Source of the DNA: Candidatus Nomurabacteria bacterium GW2011_GWB1_43_19
GTDB lineage: Bacteria > Patescibacteriota > Minisyncoccia > Phycocordibacterales > UBA9973
Direction: 5' to 3'
DNA: 39,759 nucleotides
Assembly (NCBI GenBank): GCA_000999465.1
Contig: LCGB01000005.1
Location: 1 to 39,759 of the forward strand
Of this stretch, positions 28,822 to 36,016 are shown piece by piece. Position numbers and translations under genes: made by a program. The notes under the pieces were generated by a model. The model searched no databases. It saw only the letters and a program-made list of their open reading frames with translations, and was not told the origin of the DNA. The stretch's first letter is position 1, and every line of letters starts with the position of its first letter.

Positions 28822-30189
28822 ATGTCCAAAAAACTGATTTTAGTTTTAGTGTTGGGTCTTTTCTTTTTTAAATTCAATCTTGTCCAGGCGGGGGTGATAA
28901 TAAACGAGTTTGTTCCTTATGGGGCTACGGAATGGGTGGAATTACTTAACACAACAAATTCCGATATTCCTCTGGACGGGTGGTCCTTGGTAGATGCCGC
29001 TAATCATATTAAATCACTGACCCCGCTCGGATCAATCTCAGCTCACGGAATTGTTGTATATGAATATAATGCCGCCTCTTCAGGATGGTTGAATAATGAT
29101 GCTGATTCTATAGAGCTTCGCGATGCTGCGTTGGAACCAAAAGACAAAGTATCCTATGGCACCACCGATTTGGCTGTACCCTCAACAGGTAAGTCCGCGG
29201 CCTTAATATCGGGCGACTGGCAAACTAATCAAGAACCCACAAAAGATACAGCGAACCTTTCTTCCAGCAACAACGGCGACAGTAACGATTCCACGGAAGA
29301 CGAATTTTCTTCCGATACGATCACTCCAGCAAGCGTCGCCGACACAAAGCCGGTTTCTTCGAAAATCAAGACGGAAATTTCGGTGCGTAACATCGCGTAC
29401 GTAGGCATACCGCTCGCGTTTCAGGGCAAGGTCATGCAGGGCAAGCAGCTCTTTCGCGGCAGGTATTTCTGGAATTTCGGCGACGGTGACTTCCGGGAAG
29501 TTAAAATAATCAACACCGATAAATTTACCCACACTTATTTTTATCCCGGCGACTATGATGTTGTGCTGGATTATTATCCAAATTTTTTTGCTGACACTCC
29601 TGCCGCCAGTCAAAAAATTACGGTCAAAGTGGTGCCGGCCGGCGTTTCCATATCCAGAACCGGAGATGAAAAAGATTTTTTTGTAGAGTTGACCAACAAC
29701 AGCAATTACAATGCCGATATCTCAAACTGGAAAATCACCAGTAGTGCCAAAAGTTTTACCATCCCCCGCAACACCATCATGACGCCCAAGAAACAAATGA
29801 TTATTTCTTCCAGGATTACTGGTTTTTCAGTTGCCGACCGAGGCACTTTAAAATTATTGAGTCCTGTCGGCGAGGCGATGTCTGATTATTCATTTTCCGT
29901 TAAGCCAGTTAAAGTTACTTACAATTCGGATGTTGGACGTCCGAATTCCGGACGTCCAACATCCGAATTAACACCTTCATCCGGGCAACCCCCGGAAGAG
30001 TATTTGCCGGCCGGGGCTTTCGGTAGCGGTGTCTCTGGGGAGGACACAAGCCCGTATTCGCCCCTCTTTATTCCCATCGCTTCTGTGGTTTTAATAAGCG
30101 CCGGCGCCGGTAGCGTTTATTTTATACGCCGGAAAAAGGCCGTTCCAAGTTCGGAAATTGGCGCTGACTTTGAAATTTTGGATGAGTAG
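28822..30189 (+). CDS. secreted, membrane-anchored lamin-tail-domain / PKD surface protein
   Basis: A 455-residue protein with a signal peptide (residues 1-23, ending VQA). Order: lamin-tail domain 1 (about 24-115; VIINEFVPYGATEWVELLNTTNSDIPLDGWSL), Ser/Asn/Asp-rich linker (about 130-175), PKD-like domain (FWNFGDGDF...YFYPGDYDVVLDY, about 215-260), second lamin-tail domain (VSISRTGDEKDFFVELTNNSNYNADISNWKI, about 273-360), Pro-rich linker, C-terminal helix (about 413-435) and basic RRKK anchor. This layout fits an extracellular adhesive or envelope protein. A 21-bp-stem palindrome adds residues at about 368-383, in the linker. Confidence 0.85.
   Translation: MSKKLILVLVLGLFFFKFNLVQAGVIINEFVPYGATEWVELLNTTNSDIPLDGWSLVDAANHIKSLTPLGSISAHGIVVYEYNAASSGWLNNDADSIELRDAALEPKDKVSYGTTDLAVPSTGKSAALISGDWQTNQEPTKDTANLSSSNNGDSNDSTEDEFSSDTITPASVADTKPVSSKIKTEISVRNIAYVGIPLAFQGKVMQGKQLFRGRYFWNFGDGDFREVKIINTDKFTHTYFYPGDYDVVLDYYPNFFADTPAASQKITVKVVPAGVSISRTGDEKDFFVELTNNSNYNADISNWKITSSAKSFTIPRNTIMTPKKQMIISSRITGFSVADRGTLKLLSPVGEAMSDYSFSVKPVKVTYNSDVGRPNSGRPTSELTPSSGQPPEEYLPAGAFGSGVSGEDTSPYSPLFIPIASVVLISAGAGSVYFIRRKKAVPSSEIGADFEILDE
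29923..29969 (+). repeat. in-frame palindrome in the LTD protein, TGTTGGAC family
   Basis: Left arm 29923-29943 and right arm 29949-29969 form a perfect 21-bp stem with a 5-nt AATTC loop. The arm holds GATGTTGGACGTCC. The reading is S-D-V-G-R-P-N-S-G-R-P-T-S, in the Pro-rich linker. The arm core resembles that at 10816-10850. Confidence 0.88.
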
Positions 30190-30239
30190 TTCCCCTATGT
30201 CTGACATATGGGAATTTCCATATGTCAGACATAGGGGAA
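30190..30239. repeat. intergenic CCCCTATGTC palindrome (sister of the fmt copy)
   Basis: Arms 30192-30211 and 30218-30237 form a 20-bp stem (22 bp with flanking TT/AA) around GAATTT. It starts right after the LTD stop. An ATG inside it (30222) opens a false longer glmS frame. No T-run follows, so it is not a classical terminator. Confidence 0.88.
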
Positions 30240-30275
30240 GAGAATGATATTCTGGCTTATGGGAGCATATTTTGC

Positions 30276-30281
30276 TATATT
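30276..30281 (+). promoter_or_regulatory. -10 element of glmS, leaderless
   Basis: TATATT with six bases before ATG 30288. Confidence 0.55.
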
Positions 30282-30287
30282 CTAGAG

Positions 30288-32105
30288 ATGTGCGGCATTA
30301 TCGGATATATCGGAAAAAAGCAGGCCTTGCCGATTCTTTTGAAGGGATTGCGTGATTTGGAGTATCGGGGTTACGACAGCGCGGGAATCGCTTTAATAAA
30401 CGACGGAAAAATTGAAAGAGTTCGCGAGGTCGGGAAAGTTGATATGCTTGTTAAAAAAATTGACGGGCACAAGTTTCCCGGGAATATTGGCATTGCCCAC
30501 ACCCGCTGGGCCACGCACGGGGGAGTTACGGAAAAAAACGCGCATCCCCACATCGCCGGAGAAGGAAAATTGGTTCTGGCTCATAACGGAATTATAGAAA
30601 ACTATCGGGAACTGAAAAAAAAAGTAAAGGGGCCGTTTGAATCGGAAACCGATACGGAAATTTTAGCCAAATGGATTTTTCTCAATTATAAGGGCGACTT
30701 GTCGCAAGCGGTTAAAAAGGCCCTGCTCTCCGTGCGAGGAACATATGGCTTGGCGGTCATGCATGCCGACCATCCGGATGAAATAGTGGCAGCTCGGCTT
30801 GGCAGCCCGCTGGTCATCGGTATCGGCAAAGATGAATATTATTTGGCTTCCGATGTCACTCCGATAATACCTTATACCAAACAAGTTACTTATCTGGACG
30901 ATGGCGAAGTGGCGGTAATCAACCGAAAGGACTTGAAAATTTTTAACCTGAAAGACGAGCAAATCACAAAAGGCATCACCAAGATAGATTGGAACACGGA
31001 AAAAGCGCAAAAAGGAGGGTTTGAGACATTTATGCTCAAGGAAATTTTTGACCAGCCGACTGTTTTTGAAGACGCAATCAGGGGCCGTATAGATATGAAG
31101 GAAGGCACTGCTAAACTCGGCGGGCTCAATATGAGTCCGGAAGAAATGCAGAAAATAAAACGCATTATTCTGATCGCCTGCGGCACTGCTTTTTACGCTT
31201 GCATGGCGGCCAGATATGCTTTTGAAAGGTTGTCTGGGATTCCGACGGAAGTAGATGTTTCAAGTGAATTTCGTTACCGGGATCCGATTGTTGATGAGCA
31301 TACTTTGATATTTGCGGTATCTCAGTCCGGCGAAACGATTGACACGATCATGGCGCTGCGGGAAGCAAAAAGAAAAGGGGGCGTGGTGCGCGGTATTGTC
31401 AACGTTGTCGGTTCCACTATCGCCCGGGAGACCGGCGCCGGGACCTATATTCACGCCGGGCCGGAACTGGCGGTGGCCTCAACCAAGGCCTACACCAACA
31501 TGGTCGCCATTTTGCTTTTGTACGCGTTGCAATTCGGGAGATTACACCACACTACCGTTTCTACGGGGCAGAGGATGTTGCAGGAGTTGCTGGAAATTCC
31601 GGAAAAGATAAATAAAATTTTAAAGAATTCCGATAATATAAAAATTCTGGCAAAAAAATACAAGGATTATGAAAATTTTCTGTTTCTCGGCCGGGGCGTC
31701 AATTATCCGGTTGTTTTGGAGGGTTCGCATAAATTAAAAGAAATTAGTTATATCCATAGCGAAGCATATCCTGCCGGAGAAATGAAACACGGAGCCAATG
31801 CTTTGCTGTCAAAGAATTTTCCTGTTCTGGTCGTGATGACTCAGAATCAATTATATGAAAAAATCAAGAGTAATGTGGAAGAAGTGCGCGCCAGAAAAAG
31901 CGAAATAATCGTTATTGCCACCGAGAGCGACAAATCGGCCAAAGAGCTGTCGGATGACATAATATATGTTCCGAAGACAATGGAACTTCTGGAGCCGTTG
32001 CTGAATACCATTCCACTGCAATTATTTGCCTATCATATAGCCGCCATGTTGCATCGCGATGTGGACCGGCCGAGAAATTTAGCCAAAAGCGTAACCGTTG
32101 AATGA
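30288..32105 (+). CDS. glmS: glutamine-fructose-6-phosphate aminotransferase
   Basis: A 605-residue enzyme making glucosamine-6-P for the cell wall. MCGIIGYIGKKQALPILLKGLRDLEYRGYDSAG carries the Cys nucleophile (exposed after Met removal). HTRWATHGGVTEKNAHPH and LAHNGIIENY are further glutaminase motifs. Two SIS domains follow (CGTAFYACMAARYAFE, SQSGETIDT, STKAYTNMV; then LFLGRGVNYPVVLEGSHKLKEISYIHSEAYPAGEMKHG). The end, PRNLAKSVTVE, is the family terminus. The frame opens earlier at 30222, inside a palindrome, but only ATG 30288 puts Cys at position 2. TATATT 30276-30281 fits a leaderless start there. Confidence 0.96.
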   Translation: MCGIIGYIGKKQALPILLKGLRDLEYRGYDSAGIALINDGKIERVREVGKVDMLVKKIDGHKFPGNIGIAHTRWATHGGVTEKNAHPHIAGEGKLVLAHNGIIENYRELKKKVKGPFESETDTEILAKWIFLNYKGDLSQAVKKALLSVRGTYGLAVMHADHPDEIVAARLGSPLVIGIGKDEYYLASDVTPIIPYTKQVTYLDDGEVAVINRKDLKIFNLKDEQITKGITKIDWNTEKAQKGGFETFMLKEIFDQPTVFEDAIRGRIDMKEGTAKLGGLNMSPEEMQKIKRIILIACGTAFYACMAARYAFERLSGIPTEVDVSSEFRYRDPIVDEHTLIFAVSQSGETIDTIMALREAKRKGGVVRGIVNVVGSTIARETGAGTYIHAGPELAVASTKAYTNMVAILLLYALQFGRLHHTTVSTGQRMLQELLEIPEKINKILKNSDNIKILAKKYKDYENFLFLGRGVNYPVVLEGSHKLKEISYIHSEAYPAGEMKHGANALLSKNFPVLVVMTQNQLYEKIKSNVEEVRARKSEIIVIATESDKSAKELSDDIIYVPKTMELLEPLLNTIPLQLFAYHIAAMLHRDVDRPRNLAKSVTVE

Positions 32106-32111
32106 TATTTT

Positions 32112-32678
32112 ATGAAAATCATATTCCAGAACAATGTGCCGGAGTTTTCATTACCACTGCCCATTTGGAGCTCCATTCATCTGGCCGATGCGATTGGGAG
32201 AGACGGGGAGGAGTTCAGCGTCTTTGTCGGGCTGGAAAAAAAGTACGTCGAGCAGTTGAAGCAACTTTCCTTGGACGAAAGTGATGTTGACCTACAGAAG
32301 TATACCGGAGACAAAGAAAGGTTCGGTCTGGGATCGTTTGAGGACTGGTATAGAAAAAATCGAACCCCTTTTGCCCTTTTTCATAAGCAGAGCGATGCCT
32401 TGGCCGCTCTGGTGTGGTTTGGTCCGAGTCCCTTATTTTCCGACGAGAATTATTGGCAGACGGCGGCCTGGAGATCTTATCGCCCTTTCCGGGGAAAAGG
32501 GATAATGAGAAATTTCACTCAGTTTGCCATGGAGATTTACCGAAGTAAATTTCCCGACGCAAAATTCTGGATTGCCTTGAAGAGAGGTAATAAGGGGAGC
32601 GCCCAGCTGGCAGCCGATCTTGATTTTGAAGTTCTGGAGGAAGCGTCGGACGACTTTAAAGTGGTCATGGTAAGATAA
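32112..32678 (+). CDS. GNAT-family acetyltransferase-like protein
   Basis: A 188-residue protein. The N-terminal half has few marks. The second half reads ALAALVWFGPSPLF...YRPFRGKGIMRNFTQFAMEIYRSKFPDAKFWIALKRGNKGSAQLAADLDFEVLEE, with the acetyl-CoA loop at R-G-K-G (Q/R-x-x-G-x-G/A) and the N-x-x-S...L-G/D-F-E end typical of GNAT folds. Acceptor unknown. It starts 6 nt after glmS, so it may be co-transcribed. Acetylation of glucosamine phosphate is one guess, with no sequence support beyond position. Confidence 0.6.
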   Translation: MKIIFQNNVPEFSLPLPIWSSIHLADAIGRDGEEFSVFVGLEKKYVEQLKQLSLDESDVDLQKYTGDKERFGLGSFEDWYRKNRTPFALFHKQSDALAALVWFGPSPLFSDENYWQTAAWRSYRPFRGKGIMRNFTQFAMEIYRSKFPDAKFWIALKRGNKGSAQLAADLDFEVLEEASDDFKVVMVR

Positions 32679-32692
32679 AATCAAAATCGTAG

Positions 32693-32698
32693 TATAAT
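32693..32698 (+). promoter_or_regulatory. -10 element of tdh, leaderless
   Basis: TATAAT with six bases before ATG 32705. Confidence 0.55.
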
Positions 32699-32704
32699 AA
32701 TTTT

Positions 32705-33652
32705 ATGGAGAGAATACTAATCATTGGGGCGTGCGGACAAATAGGGGTGGAGCTTACACTGGCCCTGCGGGCAAAATATGGCAACGAGAATGTTTTTGCC
32801 GCGGACATCAGGGAGGAGAACCCACTGCTTGCCGGCACCGGACCCTTTGCCATACTGGATGTTATGGATGCGGAAGCCACTCGGGCCTTGGTCAGGAAAG
32901 AGAAAATAACAACGATATATCTCTTGGCGGCGCTGCTTTCGGCCACTGGCGAAAAGGACCCAAAACTTTGCTGGAATTTGAATATAGGGAGTTTGCGGCA
33001 GGTATTGGATTTGGGGGTGGAGGAGAAACTTAAAATTTTTTGGCCTTCTTCCATCGCGGCTTTCGGCCCGACGACTCCGAGAGAAAATACTCCACAGAGA
33101 ACAATTATGGAGCCGACCACTATGTATGGAATTACTAAATACGCCGGCGAACTTTTGTGCCAGTATTACAAGAATAAGTTTAGTTTGGATGTGCGCAGCG
33201 TGCGCTATCCGGGCTTAATCAGCTGGAAATCCGAGCCGGGCGGAGGGACAACGGACTATGCGGTGGAAATTTTTTATGGCGCGATTCGGGAGGGGAAATA
33301 CACAAGTTTCCTTTCCGAGAATACCTTTCTTCCGATGATGTATATGGACGACGCTATCCGCGCGACTATGCAATTAATGGAAACTCCAATAGAGAAAATA
33401 AAATCCGGCATGTCCTATAATCTGTCGGCAATCAGCTTTTCCCCGAAAGAGATCGCGGAGGCGATAAAAAAGCATATTCCGAGTTTTCAAATAAGTTACA
33501 AGCCAGATTTTCATCAGCCGATTGCCGATAGTTGGCCGAAGTCAATTGACGACAGTGTTGCTCGGGCGGAGTGGGGTTGGAAACATGAATACGACCTGGA
33601 GAAAATGACGGACGTGATGCTAGAAAATTTAAAAAAGAAATTAAAACAATAG
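32705..33652 (+). CDS. tdh: SDR-type L-threonine 3-dehydrogenase
   Basis: A 315-residue extended short-chain dehydrogenase. ILIIGACGQIGVELTLALRAKYG is the NAD Rossmann motif, PSSIAAFGPTTPRENTPQRTIMEPTTMYGITKYAGELLCQYY holds the Ser and Y-x-x-x-K. RSVRYPGLISWKSEPGGGTTDYAVEIFYGAI and FLPMMYMDDAIRATMQLM are hallmarks of the epimerase-like TDH group, distinct from zinc-type TDH. It oxidises L-threonine to 2-amino-3-ketobutyrate with NAD. The next catabolic enzyme (kbl) lies 677 nt downstream, beyond an inserted regulator. Confidence 0.88.
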   Translation: MERILIIGACGQIGVELTLALRAKYGNENVFAADIREENPLLAGTGPFAILDVMDAEATRALVRKEKITTIYLLAALLSATGEKDPKLCWNLNIGSLRQVLDLGVEEKLKIFWPSSIAAFGPTTPRENTPQRTIMEPTTMYGITKYAGELLCQYYKNKFSLDVRSVRYPGLISWKSEPGGGTTDYAVEIFYGAIREGKYTSFLSENTFLPMMYMDDAIRATMQLMETPIEKIKSGMSYNLSAISFSPKEIAEAIKKHIPSFQISYKPDFHQPIADSWPKSIDDSVARAEWGWKHEYDLEKMTDVMLENLKKKLKQ

Positions 33653-33680
33653 TATCGCTGTACATTATTATCAAACCGAA

Positions 33681-33716
33681 ATTGTTATAAACTTTGCTAT
33701 CGCAGAAAATGTAACA
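33681..33716 (+). repeat. 36-nt direct repeat R1 (downstream of PaaX-like gene)
   Basis: 33 of 36 bases match R2 at 34234-34269. Core GCTATCGC is flanked by pairing arms, and TGTTA/TAACA ends add an outer inverted repeat. It lies 9 nt past the regulator's stop. Confidence 0.85.
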
Positions 33717-33725
33717 AATGGCTCG

Positions 33726-34217
33726 TTAGAGTATTTTCTTCGTTGGGTCATATCCTTTTGCCAACTTAAAGGTTTTGACATCATTTTTTAGTCCGATACT
33801 CTTTACATAGTCCAGGAATGCTTTTGGTAGGGGAGATGGCCCGACCCAGACGCTTTTTTGCATCATAATATAATTAAACTTTTTGAGATGCCAACGGAGC
33901 CACTCCCTTTCGGCTTTTTTGGTCTCAGGCACATCAAACATCACCAAGAGATTTTTTGGTTCATCCTTGCTGAACTTAAAGTTAAACTGCTTCAGTGAAT
34001 CAATTTTTCTTCTGATATAATTTCTACCCTTTAGAGTAATGAATAATCCGTCACAGTCTTCTATAAAGCCTTCCTTTTTGAGACGAGACATGGTGCCACG
34101 CAGAGAACTTGGTGAATATTTGTTAAATTTTGGCAAACCCAAAAGGTTTACACGGCTTCCTTTGTAATTGAGTGATACATTGCTAAGCTCTTTTAAAATA
34201 TCGTATATAATACTCAT
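33726..34217 (-). CDS. PaaX-like regulator with Cas2-like C-terminal domain
   Basis: About 163 residues. Residues 1-75 look like a winged helix-turn-helix (VNLLGLPKFNKYSPSSLRGTMSRLKKEGFIEDCDGLFITLKGRNYI). The C-terminal part, LLVMFDVPETKKAEREWLRWHLKKFNYIMMQKSVWVGP, matches the Cas2/PaaX-C ferredoxin-like fold (with V-M-F-D-V-P-E and Q-x-S-V-W). It does not belong to a Cas operon. ATG 34217 is chosen over an upstream start at 34235 since TGG-TATATT ends six bases before it. It is flanked by 36-nt near-identical repeats, R1 and R2, and lies between the two threonine-catabolism genes on the opposite strand. Confidence 0.75.
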   Translation of the reverse strand: MSIIYDILKELSNVSLNYKGSRVNLLGLPKFNKYSPSSLRGTMSRLKKEGFIEDCDGLFITLKGRNYIRRKIDSLKQFNFKFSKDEPKNLLVMFDVPETKKAEREWLRWHLKKFNYIMMQKSVWVGPSPLPKAFLDYVKSIGLKNDVKTFKLAKGYDPTKKIL

Positions 34218-34223
34218 ATATAA

Positions 34224-34232
34224 AATATACCA
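34224..34232 (-). promoter_or_regulatory. extended -10 of the PaaX-like gene
   Basis: TGG-TATATT on the minus strand, six bases before ATG 34217. R2 begins two bases upstream and covers the -35 zone, as expected for an autoregulated promoter. Confidence 0.55.
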
Positions 34233-34233
34233 C

Positions 34234-34269
34234 ATTGTTATAAACTCTGCTATCGCAGAGAGTGTAACA
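34234..34269 (+). repeat. 36-nt direct repeat R2 (promoter side of PaaX-like gene)
   Basis: Contains the perfect hairpin CTCTGC-TATC-GCAGAG and outer TGTTA/TAACA. It is a likely operator for the regulator. Confidence 0.85.
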
Positions 34270-34316
34270 TTTTAGTGAAAGTTTTAGCATTTAGCGCATT
34301 TTCTTCAGGAAAATGA

Positions 34317-34322
34317 TATAAT
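34317..34322 (+). promoter_or_regulatory. -10 element of kbl, leaderless
   Basis: TATAAT with six bases before ATG 34329. R2 lies 48 bases upstream. Confidence 0.55.
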
Positions 34323-34328
34323 TAATCC

Positions 34329-35555
34329 ATGTATTCCAAAAAACTTACGGACGATATAGAAAAAGAACTAGAGATGCTCAAAAACGCCGGGAAATTTAAG
34401 GTGGAAAGGGAGCTCGATGGGGCGCAGGGGGCGGAAGTGGAAATTACCGGCAGGAAAGTCCTAATGTTCGCCGCCAATAATTATTTGGGTCTGGCCAACC
34501 ACCCGGAAATCAACCGAACCGCCAAGGATGCCATAGACAAATACGGCTTCGGCCTTTCCTCGGTGCGTTTTATTTCCGGCACGGAAGGCATACACAAGGT
34601 TTTGGAGAAAAAATTGTCGGAATTCCTGGGAACCGAGGATTCCATTTTATATTCCACCAATTTCATGGCTAACCTCGGTTTTTTTGCCACTATTACCAAC
34701 GAGGCGTTAGGCAGCGCGGAACACATTGACGCAATTTACAGCGACGAGCTAAACCACGCCAGCATCATTGACGCTTTCAAGCTGTGCAAAAAGGAAAGCG
34801 TGGCCAAAAGAATTTACCCGCACGGAGACCTGGCCGCTTTGGAAAAAATGCTGGAAGAAGACCGGGGCAAGGGGTATCGTTTTAAAATAATCGTCAGCGA
34901 CGGGGTGTTTTCCATGGAAGGATACTTGGCGGAACTGCCGAAGCTGAAGGAACTGGCGGAAAAATACGAAGCGCTTTTATTCGTGGATGACGCGCATGCC
35001 ATCGGAGTATTGGGGAAAACCGGGGCCGGCACGCCGGAACACTTCGGCCTGCGGGGGAAAATAGACGTTCTTTCCGGCACTTTCGGCAAGGCATTGGGCG
35101 GAGCGGTCGGCGGATATATTTCAGGCAAAAAAGAAATCATAGAATTACTGCGCCAGAAATCCCGCACCTATCTTTTCTCCAATTCCGTGCCCCCGTCGGT
35201 AGTTATTGCCTCCATCCGGGCGCTGGACCTGCTGAAAGAGAAGCCGGAACTTTTGAAAAATGTTTCAGAGAACGCGAAGTATTTCAGGGACGGCGCGAAA
35301 AAATTGGGTTTTGAGGTATTGGACGGTATCCACCCGATTGTACCGGTGATGCTGGGCGACGCCGCTAAAACGCAGGAAATGAGCAAGAAACTTTTGGAGA
35401 AAGGGCTTTTCGTGGTGGGGCTCTGGTTTCCGGTGGTGCCCGAAGGCACCGCGCGCCTCCGCTTTCAGATTTCCGCCGCGCATACAAAAGAACAAATTGA
35501 CCATGCGCTTCAAATACTCTCCGAGGTAGGAAAGGAAATGGGGGTAATCCAATAA
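34329..35555 (+). CDS. kbl: glycine C-acetyltransferase (2-amino-3-ketobutyrate CoA ligase)
   Basis: A 408-residue alpha-oxoamine synthase. NNYLGLANHPEI, GFGLSSVRFISGTEGIHKVLEKKLSEFLG, YSDELNHASIIDAFKL, VSDGVFSMEGYLAELPKL, VDDAHAIGVLGKTGAGT and SGTFGKALGGAVGGYISG (PLP Lys254) are all present in the family order. It splits 2-amino-3-ketobutyrate with CoA into glycine and acetyl-CoA. AONS (biotin) enzymes share the fold, but the ISGTEGIHKVLE and the paired tdh favour KBL. It is read from a leaderless-type promoter and separated from tdh by the PaaX-like cassette. Confidence 0.88.
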   Translation: MYSKKLTDDIEKELEMLKNAGKFKVERELDGAQGAEVEITGRKVLMFAANNYLGLANHPEINRTAKDAIDKYGFGLSSVRFISGTEGIHKVLEKKLSEFLGTEDSILYSTNFMANLGFFATITNEALGSAEHIDAIYSDELNHASIIDAFKLCKKESVAKRIYPHGDLAALEKMLEEDRGKGYRFKIIVSDGVFSMEGYLAELPKLKELAEKYEALLFVDDAHAIGVLGKTGAGTPEHFGLRGKIDVLSGTFGKALGGAVGGYISGKKEIIELLRQKSRTYLFSNSVPPSVVIASIRALDLLKEKPELLKNVSENAKYFRDGAKKLGFEVLDGIHPIVPVMLGDAAKTQEMSKKLLEKGLFVVGLWFPVVPEGTARLRFQISAAHTKEQIDHALQILSEVGKEMGVIQ

Positions 35556-35664
35556 AAATAAAAAACAAGATTTTTGCCGGTACGGATTTTTTGAAGTTTA
35601 AAAAATCCTGAAATTCTCGCGCCGTCGCGCTCAAAACCCCTTAAAAACCTTGTTTTTTATTTTT
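35554..35664 (+). terminator. nested terminator-like inverted repeats after kbl
   Basis: The outer arms (35554-35569, 35649-35664; AAAAATAAAAAACAAG with its exact reverse complement) form a 16-bp stem. Inside, GGATTTTTT - GAAGTTT - AAAAAATCC forms a perfect 9-bp hairpin. It lies between the kbl stop and the copper promoter. Confidence 0.6.
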
Positions 35665-35679
35665 ATGAATTACACACAC

Positions 35680-35708
35680 TTGACATATACCCCCTGGGGG
35701 TATATGCT
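35680..35708 (+). promoter_or_regulatory. copper-regulated promoter of csoR-copA with CsoR operator in the spacer
   Basis: TTGACA (35680-35685), a 17-nt spacer and TATGCT (35703-35708). ATG 35715 is six bases on. The spacer is filled by the palindrome ATATACCCCC-T-GGGGGTATAT (35685-35705), the G/C-tract operator type bound by CsoR proteins. Apo-CsoR would block polymerase, and Cu(I) would release it. Confidence 0.85.
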
Positions 35709-35714
35709 CTGTTT

Positions 35715-35978
35715 ATGCATGATAATAAATCAAAACTGGTCCGCCGGCTTAAGATTATTGAGGGCCAGGTCCGCGGACTGCAAAAAATGATTAATGAAGG
35801 AGTGTATTGCATTGATATTATTACCCAAACATCGGCCGTGAAGCAGGGACTCTCTAATATGGAGGATTCCTTAATGGAAAGCCATTTGAATACCTGCCTG
35901 GTAAATCAAATCAAGAAAGGCCAAACCGGAGAAGCCACCAAAGAAATATTAAAAGTTTATAAGCTTAAAAGAAAATAA
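35715..35978 (+). CDS. csoR: copper-sensing repressor CsoR
   Basis: An 87-residue DUF156/CsoR four-helix protein. The N-terminal helix (LVRRLKIIEGQVRGLQKMINEGVYCIDII) carries the conserved R-R-L-x-x-I-E-G-Q-V-R-G and the first metal Cys (Y-C-I-D). The second helix has the H-x-x-x-C pair (SHLNTC). This is the Cys-His-Cys Cu(I) set. It represses its own promoter, where the operator palindrome lies. It is the first gene of the copper operon, 38 nt before copA. Confidence 0.92.
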   Translation: MHDNKSKLVRRLKIIEGQVRGLQKMINEGVYCIDIITQTSAVKQGLSNMEDSLMESHLNTCLVNQIKKGQTGEATKEILKVYKLKRK

Positions 35979-35981
35979 TTC

Positions 35982-36002
35982 CAGCAAGGGAAGTCCTTGC
36001 TG
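35982..36002 (+). promoter_or_regulatory. hairpin in the csoR-copA gap
   Basis: CAGCAAGG-GAAGT-CCTTGCTG, a perfect 8-bp stem between the two genes. There is no T-run, so it may stabilise or process the mRNA rather than end it. Confidence 0.4.
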
Positions 36003-36016
36003 AACTTGCTATAAAA

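Noticed and set aside
30222-30287. Upstream start of glmS at ATG 30222
   Set aside because: It lies inside the palindrome and would bury the N-terminal catalytic Cys. ATG 30288 fits both the chemistry and the TATATT box.
33681-34269. A CRISPR mini-array with Cas2
   Set aside because: Only two repeats, separated by a whole gene rather than a spacer, and no Cas1 or effector nearby. The protein has a PaaX-type winged helix in front of the Cas2-like fold.
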